NCBI RefSeq assembly: GCF_010686755.1
Contig: NZ_JAAGXA010000012.1
Span: forward strand, 46,485-110,484
Origin: Nocardioides zeae
Lineage (GTDB): Bacteria > Actinomycetota > Actinomycetes > Propionibacteriales > Nocardioidaceae
Direction: 5' to 3'
DNA: 64,000 nt
Below, in pieces: positions 42,077 through 50,892 of the stretch. The translations under genes and the position numbers were made by a program. The notes beneath the pieces were generated by a model. It saw only the letters and a program-made list of their open reading frames with translations, ran no database searches and was not told the DNA's origin. Every line of letters starts with the position of its first letter. Within the stretch, counting starts at the first letter, position 1.

Positions 42077-44019
42077 CACGCCCCGACGAGCAGGTCCCGG
42101 ACGAGGCGGTGGATGAGCGCGAAGCCGTTCTGGGTGAGGATCGACTCGGCGTGGAACTGGATGCCGCGGTAGTGCGGCCCCGCCACCAGGTGGACGTCAC
42201 CGGTCGCCGGGTCGGCGTCGACGTGCACGCCGTCACCGAGGGCCGCCCGGCCGCGCGCGTCGACGCCGTCGACCCGCCCGACGAACGTGTTGTAGAAGCC
42301 CACCCGCTCGACGTGCCCGTCGATCCGCACCGGCGACTGCGTGCCCTGGAAGACGATGTCCTTGAACGCGAGCGGCACGCCCAGGTGGTGGCAGAGCGCC
42401 TGGTGGCCGAGGCAGACCGCGAGGAACGGTCGCTCGGCGGCCATCAGCTCGGCGACGGCCGCCCGCAGCTGGGCCATCTTCGGGTCGGCGTCGTCACGGG
42501 GGTCGCCCGGCCCGGGACCGACGATCACGAGGTCGTGGCCGTCGAGCACGCCGGGGGCGTAGGCCTCGTGCCGCACGACCGTGCTCGTCATGCCGAGCAC
42601 GCCGAGCACGTGGCGCAGCATGTTCACGAAGTCGTCCTCGCCGTCGAGGATGACGACGCTCCTGCCGGCCAGGTCGGGGTCGGGTTCCTCGTCTCCCTGG
42701 TCGGTCAGCCAGAAGCCGGACAGGCGCCGGTTGCGCGACGCCAGCGCGAGCAGCACGTCCTCGTCGTTGACGAGCTCCGCCACGTCGGCGTCGCTCGCCT
42801 CGCGCGCCGGCACGAGCCCGAAGGCCGACAGGATGCCGCCGGCCTTGGCGTGGGTCTCGGCGACCTCGTACGCCGGGTCCGAGTCCCGCACGAGCGTCGC
42901 GCCCGCCGTGACCGTCAGCCGCCCGTCGGGCTTCACGTCGGCCGTCCGGATGACGATGGGGCTGTCGAGCACGGGGGTGCCGTCGGGGTCGCGCCCGAAG
43001 ATGGCCAGGGCGCCCGCGTAGTACTCCCGACCACCGGGCTCGTACTCCGCGATCAACCGGGCGGCGTTCTCGACGGGGCTGCCGGTGACGGTCGCGGCGT
43101 ACATCGTGTCCCGCAGCACCTCCCGGACGTCGCGGTCCGTGCGGCCGGCCAGGAGGTACTCCGTGTGCACGAGGTGGGACATCGGCTTGAGGAACGGACC
43201 CAGCACCTGCCCGCCCTCGTGGCAGACGTCGCACATCATCTTCAGCTCCTCGTCGACGACCATGAAGAGCTCGTAGATCTCCTTCTCGTCGGCGAGGAAG
43301 GTCAGGAGGTCGCGCTTGAGCGTCGTCTCGTCGACGCCGCGGGGCAGCCGGAACGTGCCGGAGATCGGGTTCATCCGCACGTCGCCGCCGTGGACGCTCA
43401 CGTGGCGCTCGGGGCTGGCACCGACGAGGTAGCGGTCGCCGGTGAAGAACAGGAAGGTCCAGTACGCCCCACGCTCGCGGGCCAGCAGCCGGCGGTAGAC
43501 CTGCAGCGCACGCTCGGCGCTCCAGTCGGCGACGACCGCCCGGTACTGCCGCGCCACCACGAGGTTCGCCCCCTCGCCGCGGCCGATCTCCTCGTCGATG
43601 ATCGTCCGGACGACCTTCGCGTAGTCCTCGTCCTCGACGTCGAACCCGCCGCGGTCGACGAAGTCGACCTCGCCGTCGGGCAGCGCCTCGAGCATCTCGG
43701 CGACGCTGAACTCCCACTCGGTGTCGACGTCGACCACGACGAGCGGGGTGCCGTCGTCGTGGGCGGCGAAGCCACGCTCCGCGAGCTGCCGGAAGGGGAC
43801 GGCGACCAGCCGGTCGCACTGCCGGCCGGGCGCGGGCTCGCCGGTCTCCAGCGGGATGTCGAGGATCGAGTCGACCTCGGAGCGCGTGCCGCCGACCAGG
43901 CCGACCGTGTCGCGGTCGCCCGCCCGGGTCGAGCGCCGGATGATCGCCCACGCCTCGTGCCCCTGGAGCGCGGCGAGGGCGTCCTCGGCGTTCGGGCGGG
44001 CGGCGGGAGCGGTCGTCAT
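42076..44019 (-). CDS. fused anthranilate/ADIC synthase (TrpEG- or PhzE-like)
   Basis: A 647-residue fusion. Residues 1-430 are a chorismate-binding domain (LVGASPERHVSV, MNPISGTFR, DEELKMMCDVCHEGG, ATVTGSPVENAARLI); about 450-647 a class I amidotransferase (VIVGPGPGDPRDD, nucleophile Cys in AVCLGHQALCHH, GIQFHAESILTQNG). This organisation occurs in PhzE (2-amino-2-deoxyisochorismate synthase) and in actinobacterial one-chain anthranilate synthases. I do not see the LLES tryptophan-feedback motif. With overlapping pabA-pabB it forms a three-gene chorismate operon; no phenazine genes are nearby, so the product is undecided. Confidence 0.9.
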   Translation of the reverse strand: MTTAPAARPNAEDALAALQGHEAWAIIRRSTRAGDRDTVGLVGGTRSEVDSILDIPLETGEPAPGRQCDRLVAVPFRQLAERGFAAHDDGTPLVVVDVDTEWEFSVAEMLEALPDGEVDFVDRGGFDVEDEDYAKVVRTIIDEEIGRGEGANLVVARQYRAVVADWSAERALQVYRRLLARERGAYWTFLFFTGDRYLVGASPERHVSVHGGDVRMNPISGTFRLPRGVDETTLKRDLLTFLADEKEIYELFMVVDEELKMMCDVCHEGGQVLGPFLKPMSHLVHTEYLLAGRTDRDVREVLRDTMYAATVTGSPVENAARLIAEYEPGGREYYAGALAIFGRDPDGTPVLDSPIVIRTADVKPDGRLTVTAGATLVRDSDPAYEVAETHAKAGGILSAFGLVPAREASDADVAELVNDEDVLLALASRNRRLSGFWLTDQGDEEPDPDLAGRSVVILDGEDDFVNMLRHVLGVLGMTSTVVRHEAYAPGVLDGHDLVIVGPGPGDPRDDADPKMAQLRAAVAELMAAERPFLAVCLGHQALCHHLGVPLAFKDIVFQGTQSPVRIDGHVERVGFYNTFVGRVDGVDARGRAALGDGVHVDADPATGDVHLVAGPHYRGIQFHAESILTQNGFALIHRLVRDLLVGA

Positions 44020-44058
44020 GGGCGGGAGCCTACGTTCCCCCGAGGGTCGCGCGTCTCC

Positions 44059-45033
44059 TCAGTCCACAGGGGGATCCGTGCGCACGTAGGTCGTCCAGTG
44101 CTTCTCCAGCGAGAGCCCCGCCCGCTCGTAGACCCCGAGCGCGCCCGTCGGGTTCGCCGAGTCGACGTCGAGCGCCGCGCGGTCGAACCCGTCCTGCCGG
44201 CACGCCTCCAACGTGTGGCGCAGCAGGACGGAGGCGAGCCCGCGACCACGGTGCTCGCGGATCGTGCCCACGCGCGCGATCCAGGCCTCCCGCAGGCCCG
44301 TGACCTGGCGGACCGCGTCGTACTCGTCCACCTGGACGTAGCCCACCACCCGGTCCTGCTCGTCGACGGCCAGCAGGCTCACGTCGCCGCGGAAGCTGCG
44401 GCTGCCCGTCACCCAGTGCCGCCACTCGTCCGGGGTCCAGGCGGTCGAGCCGGGATGGTCGCGGAAGACCTCGTTGTGGACGAGCCGCAGGGCCTCGGCG
44501 TCGCGGGCGGCGTCGTAGCGCCGTACCCGCAGGCCCTCCGGCAGCACCCCAGGCTCCTGCTCGGGGACGGGAGCGACCCCCAGCGTGAGCGTGTAGCGGT
44601 CGGGGCGCAGGCCGATCGCGGCCAGGAGGTCCCGCTGGACCGTGTCCTCGGTCAGCCCGTTCACCTTGAGGTGCGCGGGCAGGTGGGGCGCGAGCTCCCG
44701 GTGCCGCTCCTGCGCCCGCGCGAGCATCGCCGCCGCGAGCCGGGTGCCGATCCCCTCGCCGCGGCGGTCGGGGTGCACGCAGCCGGAGCCGTACGTCGTC
44801 AGCGCCGCCCCACCCGGGTCCCGGGGCGTCAGGCGGGCGCAGCCCACGAGCGCGTCGCCGTCCACGGCCACGAGCCAGTCACGGGCCGGGTCGAGCAGCG
44901 GATCGGCCAGCTCCTCCTCGAGGTCGGCCAGGTCGTAGTGCTCGTCGGTCTCGTCGACGGCCTCGACCTCCCGCAGCAGCACGTCGAGGGCGGGCAGGTC
45001 GTCGGGCTGGATCCCACGGAGGTCGAGTGGCAC
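44059..45033 (-). CDS. double GNAT-domain acetyltransferase
   Basis: A 324-residue protein with two GNAT domains, each with an acetyl-CoA loop: HPDRRGEGIGTRLAAAML in the N-terminal half and REHRGRGLASVLLRHTL in the C-terminal half; the end VDSANPTGALGVYERAGL is a typical GNAT finish. The arrangement resembles mycothiol synthase MshD, but the sequence is too generic to claim that. GTG at 45033 is taken; an in-frame GTG at 45090 would add 19 Pro/Arg-rich residues. 39 bp upstream of the fused chorismate enzyme gene. Confidence 0.87.
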   Translation of the reverse strand: MPLDLRGIQPDDLPALDVLLREVEAVDETDEHYDLADLEEELADPLLDPARDWLVAVDGDALVGCARLTPRDPGGAALTTYGSGCVHPDRRGEGIGTRLAAAMLARAQERHRELAPHLPAHLKVNGLTEDTVQRDLLAAIGLRPDRYTLTLGVAPVPEQEPGVLPEGLRVRRYDAARDAEALRLVHNEVFRDHPGSTAWTPDEWRHWVTGSRSFRGDVSLLAVDEQDRVVGYVQVDEYDAVRQVTGLREAWIARVGTIREHRGRGLASVLLRHTLEACRQDGFDRAALDVDSANPTGALGVYERAGLSLEKHWTTYVRTDPPVD

Positions 45034-45140
45034 GCCCGGCACGGTAGGCGCGGGCACGGCGCGGGGTCGACGGGTTTTCGGGGCGTGCACGATCGGCGCA
45101 AGCCGCCACGCTCGCCGGGCGGGGGTGGGAGCATGGTCGC

Positions 45141-45401
45141 GTGCTCAAGCTCGTCGCCCACCTCGCTGCCGTCGTCGCGACGGTCCTGCTCTCCTTCGCC
45201 ACCGTCATGGCGCTGGCGGCCGTCTGTGCCGCTCTCTTCGGAGGGATGTTCGGCGGCTGGGAGCTCTCCATCACCCTTGGCATCGCGCTCGTGGCCTGGT
45301 GGCGCTTCCTGTCGCGGCGCGCCGACCGCCTCCTCGCCCGGTGGGACCGGTTCCGCGCGTTCGAGCGGGCCGAGCAGCAGCGCGAGGGCGTTCGGGCCTG
45401 A
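45141..45401 (+). CDS. small membrane protein, unknown
   Basis: An 86-residue predicted protein with two hydrophobic helices (LVAHLAAVVATVLLSFATVMALAAV and WELSITLGIALVAWW region) and a basic amphipathic C-terminus rich in Arg (RRADRLLARWDRFRAFERAEQ). GTG start at 45141. It alone runs on the plus strand between two minus-strand genes. Codon use and a sensible membrane topology favour a real gene, but there is no family evidence. Confidence 0.5.
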   Translation: MLKLVAHLAAVVATVLLSFATVMALAAVCAALFGGMFGGWELSITLGIALVAWWRFLSRRADRLLARWDRFRAFERAEQQREGVRA

Positions 45402-45516
45402 GGCCTGCCTGGTCCCGCCCCGGCCAGCGCGCGAACTGGGACGCTGGGACAGCCCCGACCGCCTCCGACCGGCACCAACCGCACAGCTTCCGGCCCCCGC
45501 CGGGGCCAGCCGCCCC

Positions 45517-46650
45517 TCAGCCCCGCGCCGACCGCCCCGCGCGCGCCCAGCGTGCGACGTGGTCGACGAACGTGCGGCGGTCGAGGGTCCAGTTGTGGTG
45601 GGTCGCGACGTACGCGTGTCCCTGCTCGGCCAACCGGCGCGCACGGTCGCGGTCGTCGGCGAGCGCCAGCACCTCGTCGACCGGGGCGTGACCGAACGGC
45701 ACGACGACACCCCCGCCGGACGCGGCGAGGAACGACTCCACCTCGGGCAGCGGGGTGGCGACGACGGGCACGCCGTGGGCGAGGTACTCCATGTTCTTCG
45801 TCGGCAGCGACACCCGGTGGTTGAGCTCGTCGTGGAGCAGGGCGAGGCCCGCCACGGCGCCGTGGATGAGCGGGAGCGCCTGGTCGTTGGGGACGAAGCC
45901 GTGCCACACGAGGGCACCCGCGTCGTGCGCGGCTTGGAGGGCGGCGCCGGTCTCGCCGTGCGCCGTACCGACGACCTCGACGCGCACGTCGTCGCGGCCG
46001 CGGGCGCGCAGGCCCTCGGCGAGCGCGACGAGCTCGCCGGCGCCGCGGTCGCGGGTCAGCGAGCCGAGGTAGACGACGCGGGCGGGTCCGTCGGGGTCGG
46101 GACCGGGTACGTCGTCGGGCACGGCCGTCGAGTTGGGGACGACGGGGTGCTCGCCGTGGAACAGCCCGCGGTAGCCGTGCTCGGCCAGCAGCAGGTGGTG
46201 GCGCTTCTCGGCGCGGCCGAGCAGCCAGGTCAGGAACCCGGCGAGCGGCACCCGCAGCCACGTCGGGATCCACGTGCGGATCTGCACGGTCGCCGGCACG
46301 TTCTCGTGCACGTCCCACACCACCGGCGTCCGACCCGCCGCGCCGGCGACGAGCAGGAGCTCCGGGTCGTGGAGCAGCACGAGGTCGTGCGCGGGGGCGA
46401 GGGCACGGATCTTGCGCCGGGCGTCGAGCAGCGCGCCGATGCGGCGTCGCCCGTAGGACCGGCGGACGTCCACGCAGTCCACCCCGGGGCGGGGGTCCAC
46501 GCCGAAGCCGCCGAACGGCGCCAGGTAGGTCACCGCGAACCCCGCGTCGAGCAGGGCACCCATCTCGCGGTGGGCGATGCGGGCGTCGCCCGGGTGGTGC
46601 ACCACGGTGCAGACGAGCACGCGGAGGCCGGCGCCGGGCGACTCGGGCAA
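45517..46650 (-). CDS. GT4-type glycosyltransferase
   Basis: A 377-residue GT-B glycosyltransferase: N-terminal RVLVCTVVHHPGDARIAHREM, middle VVYLGSLTRDRGAGELV (donor-binding switch) and C-terminal SLPTKNMEYLAHGVPVVATPLPEVESFL, the GT4 E-x7-E-like region. It probably moves a sugar from a nucleotide donor to an envelope acceptor. The start is unusual: TTG at 46650, 3 bases after the helD stop; GTG at 46620 would begin VLVCTVV and is an alternative. Confidence 0.88.
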   Translation of the reverse strand: MPESPGAGLRVLVCTVVHHPGDARIAHREMGALLDAGFAVTYLAPFGGFGVDPRPGVDCVDVRRSYGRRRIGALLDARRKIRALAPAHDLVLLHDPELLLVAGAAGRTPVVWDVHENVPATVQIRTWIPTWLRVPLAGFLTWLLGRAEKRHHLLLAEHGYRGLFHGEHPVVPNSTAVPDDVPGPDPDGPARVVYLGSLTRDRGAGELVALAEGLRARGRDDVRVEVVGTAHGETGAALQAAHDAGALVWHGFVPNDQALPLIHGAVAGLALLHDELNHRVSLPTKNMEYLAHGVPVVATPLPEVESFLAASGGGVVVPFGHAPVDEVLALADDRDRARRLAEQGHAYVATHHNWTLDRRTFVDHVARWARAGRSARG

Positions 46651-46653
46651 CGC

Positions 46654-48915
46654 TCAGCCCACCGTGCTGAGCAGCTGCGTCGCGCGCGTCAGCACGACGT
46701 AGAGCGTCGCGCGGCCCGTCTGCGACTCGTCCTCGATCTCCTGCGGACGCACGACCACGATGCCGTCGAACTCGAGGCCCTTGGTGTCGAGACCCGTGAG
46801 CACGACGACCCGGTCGGTGCCGCTCGGCGTCACCGACGAGTCGACCGAGCGGGCCGCGGACGGCGCGTCCTCGGCGCGCTCCGGCCACCCGGCCAGCCAA
46901 CCGTTGACCTCGGAGCGTCGGGCGACGGGGACGACGATCCCGACGGTGCCGGCGACCGCGTCCGCGAGGCGCGCCACCTCGGCCCGCACGGCCTCCTCCA
47001 GCTCCGCCTCCGCGACGGGCGCCACCTCGACGGGCGCGGCACCGGTACGTCGTACGGCGTCGGGCAGGTCGGCGTCGAGGCCGACGCGCTCGGCGTACGC
47101 CGCGGCGTACGCGTAGATCTCTGCCGAGTTGCGGTAGTTCGTCGACAGGTGGAAGCGGAACTGCTTCTTGCCCTCGAGGGCGGCGGCGCGCGCGGCGTCG
47201 GACTCCGCGGGCACCGGCCAGGAGGACTGGGCCGGGTCGCCGACGATCGTCCAGGAGGCGGTGCGGCCGCGGCGGCCGACCATCCGCCACTGCATGGGGG
47301 TGAGGTCCTGCGCCTCGTCCACGAGCACGTGGGCGTAGGGGTCGTCCTCGATGCGGTGGGTGGGCGGGGCCCACGCGCGGCCGCGGGGGGCGTACTCCCG
47401 CTCCGAGGCCGTCGTCAGCTCCTGGATGTCGACGCCGCCCTCGAGGTGGCCGAGGACGTCGTCGAGCTGGGTGTCGGACTCCGTCGCCGCCGGCACGTCG
47501 CCGAGCGCGTAGCGCAGCTCGTCGATGAGGGGGACGTCCTCGATGGTGATGCCGGTGCCGTTGCGGGCGTCGACGGGCCCCTCCGACCACGACTTGAGCA
47601 GCAGGCGCTGCTCCTCCGGCTCGAGGATGCCGTTGGCGACACGTCCGAGCAGGTCGGGGTCGCGCAGCCACGTGAAGACGTCGACCGCGGCGAGCGGCGG
47701 CCACCACGCGGTGGCGAAGTCGAGGAAGGAGCGGGTCGACAGCAGGTCCTCGTCGAAGTACTCCCGCCCGAGGTCGCGACCCCGCTCGGAGCGCACCTGG
47801 CGCCAGAGGGCGTCGAGGAGCGCCCGCGGCACCCGCGTCAGCTGGCGGTTGCGGAGGCCCTGGCCCATGAGCTGGCGGCGGATCCGGCCCAGCGTCGTGC
47901 CGTCCAGCACGAGGCGGTTGTCGCGCCAGAACAGCGAGAACTCGCGCGGGGAGTCGGGCGCCTGCTGGCGGGCGAGCCGCCGCACGACCTCGGCCATCCG
48001 CTCGGAGCCCTTGATGTCGGCGACCCGCGGCTCGTCGTGGCGGCTCGCGCGCACGCCGTCGACGACCTCGCCGAGCGAGCGCAGCGCCACGGCGGTCTCG
48101 CCGAGGCTCGGCAGCACCCGCTCGATGTAGCGCATGAACACGCCGCTCGGCCCGATGACCAGCACGCCGCCCGACTCGAAGCGGCGGCGGTCGTTGTAGA
48201 GCAGGAAGGCCGCGCGGTGCAGCGCGACGACCGTCTTGCCGGTGCCGGGTCCGCCCGAGATCGCGACGACGCCCTTCGAGGGAGCCCGGATCGCCTCGTC
48301 CTGCTCGGCCTGGATGGTGGCGACGATCGAGTGCATGGACCGGTCGCGGGCACGGGACAGCTGGGCCATCAGCGCGCCCTCGCCGATGATCGGCAACGCG
48401 CGTCCGGAGGCCTCCTCGGCCTCCTGCGCCTCGGCGTCGAGCAGCTCGTCCTCGACGCCCTCCACCACCGTGCCGACCGAGCGCAGCACGCGCCGGCGCA
48501 CGACGCCCTGGGGGTTCGCCGCCGTCGCCTGGTAGAACACCGCGGCCGCGGGCGCCCGCCAGTCGATGAGCAGCATGTCGTGGTTCTCGTCGCGCAGGCC
48601 GATGCGCCCGATGTAGCGCGGCGCAGGGTCGCGCTCGCTCGTCAGGTCGAGCCGGCCGAACACGAGGCCCTCGTGGGCGGCGTCGAGCTGGGCGATGCGC
48701 TTGGCGGCCTGGAAGACCATGGCGTCGCGCTCGACGAGCCCGCCCTCGTGGCCGAGGCTGCCGCGCTGGTGGCCCTCGTCGGCGAGCCGGCGGGCCCGCT
48801 CGGTGGAGGCCACGAGCTCGGCCTGCACGTGGTCGACGAACGCCTGCTCGGCGGCGACCTCCCGCTCCGCGACCTGCTCGTCGGTGCCCTGTCCCTGGGT
48901 CGGGTCCTGCGTCAC
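46654..48915 (-). CDS. helD: HelD-like RNA polymerase-associated helicase
   Basis: A 753-residue UvrD/Rep-type ATPase. An N-terminal coiled-coil region (EQAFVDHVQAELVASTERARRLADEG) is followed by Walker A GGPGTGKTVVALHR, VLVDEAQDLTPMQWRM, GDPAQSSWP, LSTNYRNSAEI and a C-terminal VVLTGLDTKGLEFDGIVVV with VLTRATQLL. This matches HelD, which removes stalled RNA polymerase from DNA; related proteins give rifampicin tolerance. GTG at 48915 has GAGGG upstream. I found no clear rifampicin-associated element before it. Confidence 0.9.
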   Translation of the reverse strand: MTQDPTQGQGTDEQVAEREVAAEQAFVDHVQAELVASTERARRLADEGHQRGSLGHEGGLVERDAMVFQAAKRIAQLDAAHEGLVFGRLDLTSERDPAPRYIGRIGLRDENHDMLLIDWRAPAAAVFYQATAANPQGVVRRRVLRSVGTVVEGVEDELLDAEAQEAEEASGRALPIIGEGALMAQLSRARDRSMHSIVATIQAEQDEAIRAPSKGVVAISGGPGTGKTVVALHRAAFLLYNDRRRFESGGVLVIGPSGVFMRYIERVLPSLGETAVALRSLGEVVDGVRASRHDEPRVADIKGSERMAEVVRRLARQQAPDSPREFSLFWRDNRLVLDGTTLGRIRRQLMGQGLRNRQLTRVPRALLDALWRQVRSERGRDLGREYFDEDLLSTRSFLDFATAWWPPLAAVDVFTWLRDPDLLGRVANGILEPEEQRLLLKSWSEGPVDARNGTGITIEDVPLIDELRYALGDVPAATESDTQLDDVLGHLEGGVDIQELTTASEREYAPRGRAWAPPTHRIEDDPYAHVLVDEAQDLTPMQWRMVGRRGRTASWTIVGDPAQSSWPVPAESDAARAAALEGKKQFRFHLSTNYRNSAEIYAYAAAYAERVGLDADLPDAVRRTGAAPVEVAPVAEAELEEAVRAEVARLADAVAGTVGIVVPVARRSEVNGWLAGWPERAEDAPSAARSVDSSVTPSGTDRVVVLTGLDTKGLEFDGIVVVRPQEIEDESQTGRATLYVVLTRATQLLSTVG

Positions 48916-49099
48916 GTCTCGTGCCCTCTTCCCACCCGTCACCGGGGCTCTGCGACTCCTCTGCCCGGCGATACGGGCAAGCAGAGAAGCGTACCCCCGC
49001 CCCGTGACGAATCGGATTCCGCGACCGCGGTCCGACACGCGCCGTACGCCACACCCGGTCCCCCTCCGCCGGGCTGGTGCGACCCCGCACAATGGGCCC

Positions 49100-49921
49100 G
49101 TGAAGCGCGTCATGGGGTGCCACCTCGAGATCGAGGTCATCGACCCCACCGAGGTGGAGCTGCAGGTCGCCGTCAGCGGCGCGTGGGACGACGGGCAGGT
49201 CGTCGAGTCGCTCCGCTGCACCCTCGACGGCCGCGCCGTCGACGTGCGGGAGGTGCGCGACCCCGCCGGGGCCCGCATCCACGTGCTCGACGCCGGTCCC
49301 GGCCGACTCGTCGTCGACTACGACGCCGAGGTGACGGGCCGGGCGCGCCCCGCCACGGGCACGGCCCACGAGCGCTCGCTCTACCTCCGGCCGAGCCGCT
49401 ACGCCGAGGCGGACAAGTTCTTCGGCTTCGCCGCCACCGAGTTCGCCGACGTCGTCGAGGAGCACGGGGACGACGCCGCGGTGCTGCTGCCGTACGTCGC
49501 GGCGTGGGTCGGCTCGCGGCTCGACTACGTGCCCGGGGCGAGCGGCCCCACCGACTCCGCGAAGGACACGTTGCTGGCCGGCGCGGGCGTCTGCCGCGAC
49601 TACAGCCACCTCACCGTCGCGCTGCTGCGGGCGCTCGGGGTGCCGGCGCGCCTGGCGGCCGTCTACGCGCCCGGCTGCGACCCCATGGACTTCCACGCCG
49701 TCGCCGAGGCGCTCGTCGGCGACACCTGGCACGTCGCCGACGCCACCTGCCTCGCGCCGCGCTCCAGCCTCGTGCGCATCGCCACCGGCCGGGACGCCGC
49801 CGACACCGCGTTCTGCGACAACCACGGCGGCGGGATCCAGCTCCACGTCTCGCAGGTGCACGCGATCGTCGACGGCCCCCTGCCCGGCGACGACCTCGCC
49901 GAGCTGGTCGCGATCACCTGA
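49100..49921 (+). CDS. transglutaminase-like protein
   Basis: A 273-residue protein: beta-rich N-terminal domain of about 100 residues, then a transglutaminase core with Cys in AGAGVCRDYSHLTV, His in PMDFHAVAEALV and Asp in VADATCLAPRSS. A second member of the family in the window but in a different subgroup from 9933-10835 and without ATP-grasp neighbours. GTG at 49100 or ATG at 49112 may start it. No signal peptide. Divergent from helD. Confidence 0.85.
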   Translation: MKRVMGCHLEIEVIDPTEVELQVAVSGAWDDGQVVESLRCTLDGRAVDVREVRDPAGARIHVLDAGPGRLVVDYDAEVTGRARPATGTAHERSLYLRPSRYAEADKFFGFAATEFADVVEEHGDDAAVLLPYVAAWVGSRLDYVPGASGPTDSAKDTLLAGAGVCRDYSHLTVALLRALGVPARLAAVYAPGCDPMDFHAVAEALVGDTWHVADATCLAPRSSLVRIATGRDAADTAFCDNHGGGIQLHVSQVHAIVDGPLPGDDLAELVAIT

Positions 49922-49935
49922 GTCGCCCGGGCCCG

Positions 49936-49967
49936 CCGCTCCCGCCGGACCCGCTCAGCGGGAGCGG
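49936..49967. terminator. bidirectional hairpin terminator
   Basis: Arms CCGCTCCCGC (49936-49945) and GCGGGAGCGG (49958-49967), loop 12 bases, between convergent genes; the right arm includes the last codons of the enoyl-CoA hydratase-like gene. Confidence 0.65.
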
Positions 49968-50716
49968 GAGAACCACGCCGTCATCGCCTCGCGGGCCGCG
50001 TCGGACCGGAAGAGCCGCGCGCTCAGCGCGACCATGGCCTCGCCCTCGGCGTCGATCCGCGCCAGCAGCGGCGCGTTGAGCAGCGCCTTCGTCGCGGCGA
50101 GGCCCTGCGGGGCCCCCGTCAGCAAGGAGCCGACGACGCGGTCGACCTCGCCGTCGAGCTCCTCGGGGGCGACGGCCGTGGTGACCAACCCGTACGCCGC
50201 GGCCTGGGCCCCGTCGAACACCTCGCCCCCCAGCGCGGCCAGGGAGGCGGCACGGTCCGTGAGGCGCGGGAGCACCGTCAGGGAGATGACGGCCGGCGTG
50301 ACACCGAGCTTCACCTCGGTGAGGGCGAACGTGGCCGCGGTGCTCGCCACGACGACGTCCGCGGCCGCGACGATGCCGATGCCGCCCGCCCGCACCGGGC
50401 CGGGGAGCACGGCGACCACGGGCTTGGAGTGCGCCACGATCCGCCGCTGCACCTCGACCATCGCCCGCGCGCCCTCCTCCATCGGCACGGTGCCCGCCTC
50501 GGACAGGTCGGCGCCCGAGCAGAAGACGCGGTGCGCCGAGCGGAGCACGACGACCGTGACGGTGTCGTCGGCGTCGGTGGTCGCGAGGTGCTCGAGCAGC
50601 TCGGTGACCAGCCGGCGCGACAGCGCGTTGCGGTTCGCCGGGGAGTCGAGGGTGAGGGTGGCGACCCGGCCGTCGGCGGTGTCGGCGTGGGACAGGTGGA
50701 CGAGCTCGTCGGTCAT
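49955..50716 (-). CDS. enoyl-CoA hydratase/isomerase family protein
   Basis: A 253-residue crotonase-fold protein: SPANRNALSRRLVTELLEHL, oxyanion hole HRVFCSGADLSEAG, and the second oxyanion loop GPVRAGGIGIVAAADVVVAS, then EVKLGVTPAVIS. The glutamate pair of true enoyl-CoA hydratases (GGG..E and E..LG) is only partly kept: EVKLG is present. It may be a hydratase or isomerase of acyl-CoA. ATG at 50716 is chosen from the family start. Single gene. Confidence 0.9.
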   Translation of the reverse strand: MTDELVHLSHADTADGRVATLTLDSPANRNALSRRLVTELLEHLATTDADDTVTVVVLRSAHRVFCSGADLSEAGTVPMEEGARAMVEVQRRIVAHSKPVVAVLPGPVRAGGIGIVAAADVVVASTAATFALTEVKLGVTPAVISLTVLPRLTDRAASLAALGGEVFDGAQAAAYGLVTTAVAPEELDGEVDRVVGSLLTGAPQGLAATKALLNAPLLARIDAEGEAMVALSARLFRSDAAREAMTAWFSRSR

Positions 50717-50892
50717 GGCACCGCATCCTGCCGGTGGCAGGCGCGGGCGTCCACGTCCGGTCCGCCCCGTGGGTGCCATCGGGACGTGACGGCACGGATC
50801 GTCGACTTCCTGTCACCCGAGCCCGGCCGTGACGGGCCCCGCGCGGACCACGCTGGAGGCACGGACGACCGGCCCCCCGCGAGGAGCGAGCG

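Noticed and set aside
48916..49099. Rifampicin-associated element upstream of helD
   Set aside because: There is an imperfect CTCTGCCCG...CGGG..GCAGAG hairpin at 48957-48987, but it does not match the expected GGGGCTTGC-type inverted repeat.
42109..50079. A single plus-strand open frame of about 2,650 codons, and a minus-strand one of 1,660 codons over 44.9-49.9 kb
   Set aside because: They are Arg/Gly/Ala/Val-rich with no domains and run across well-supported genes (fused chorismate enzyme, HelD, GNAT) in other frames. Such frames arise because GC-rich codon bias removes stops.
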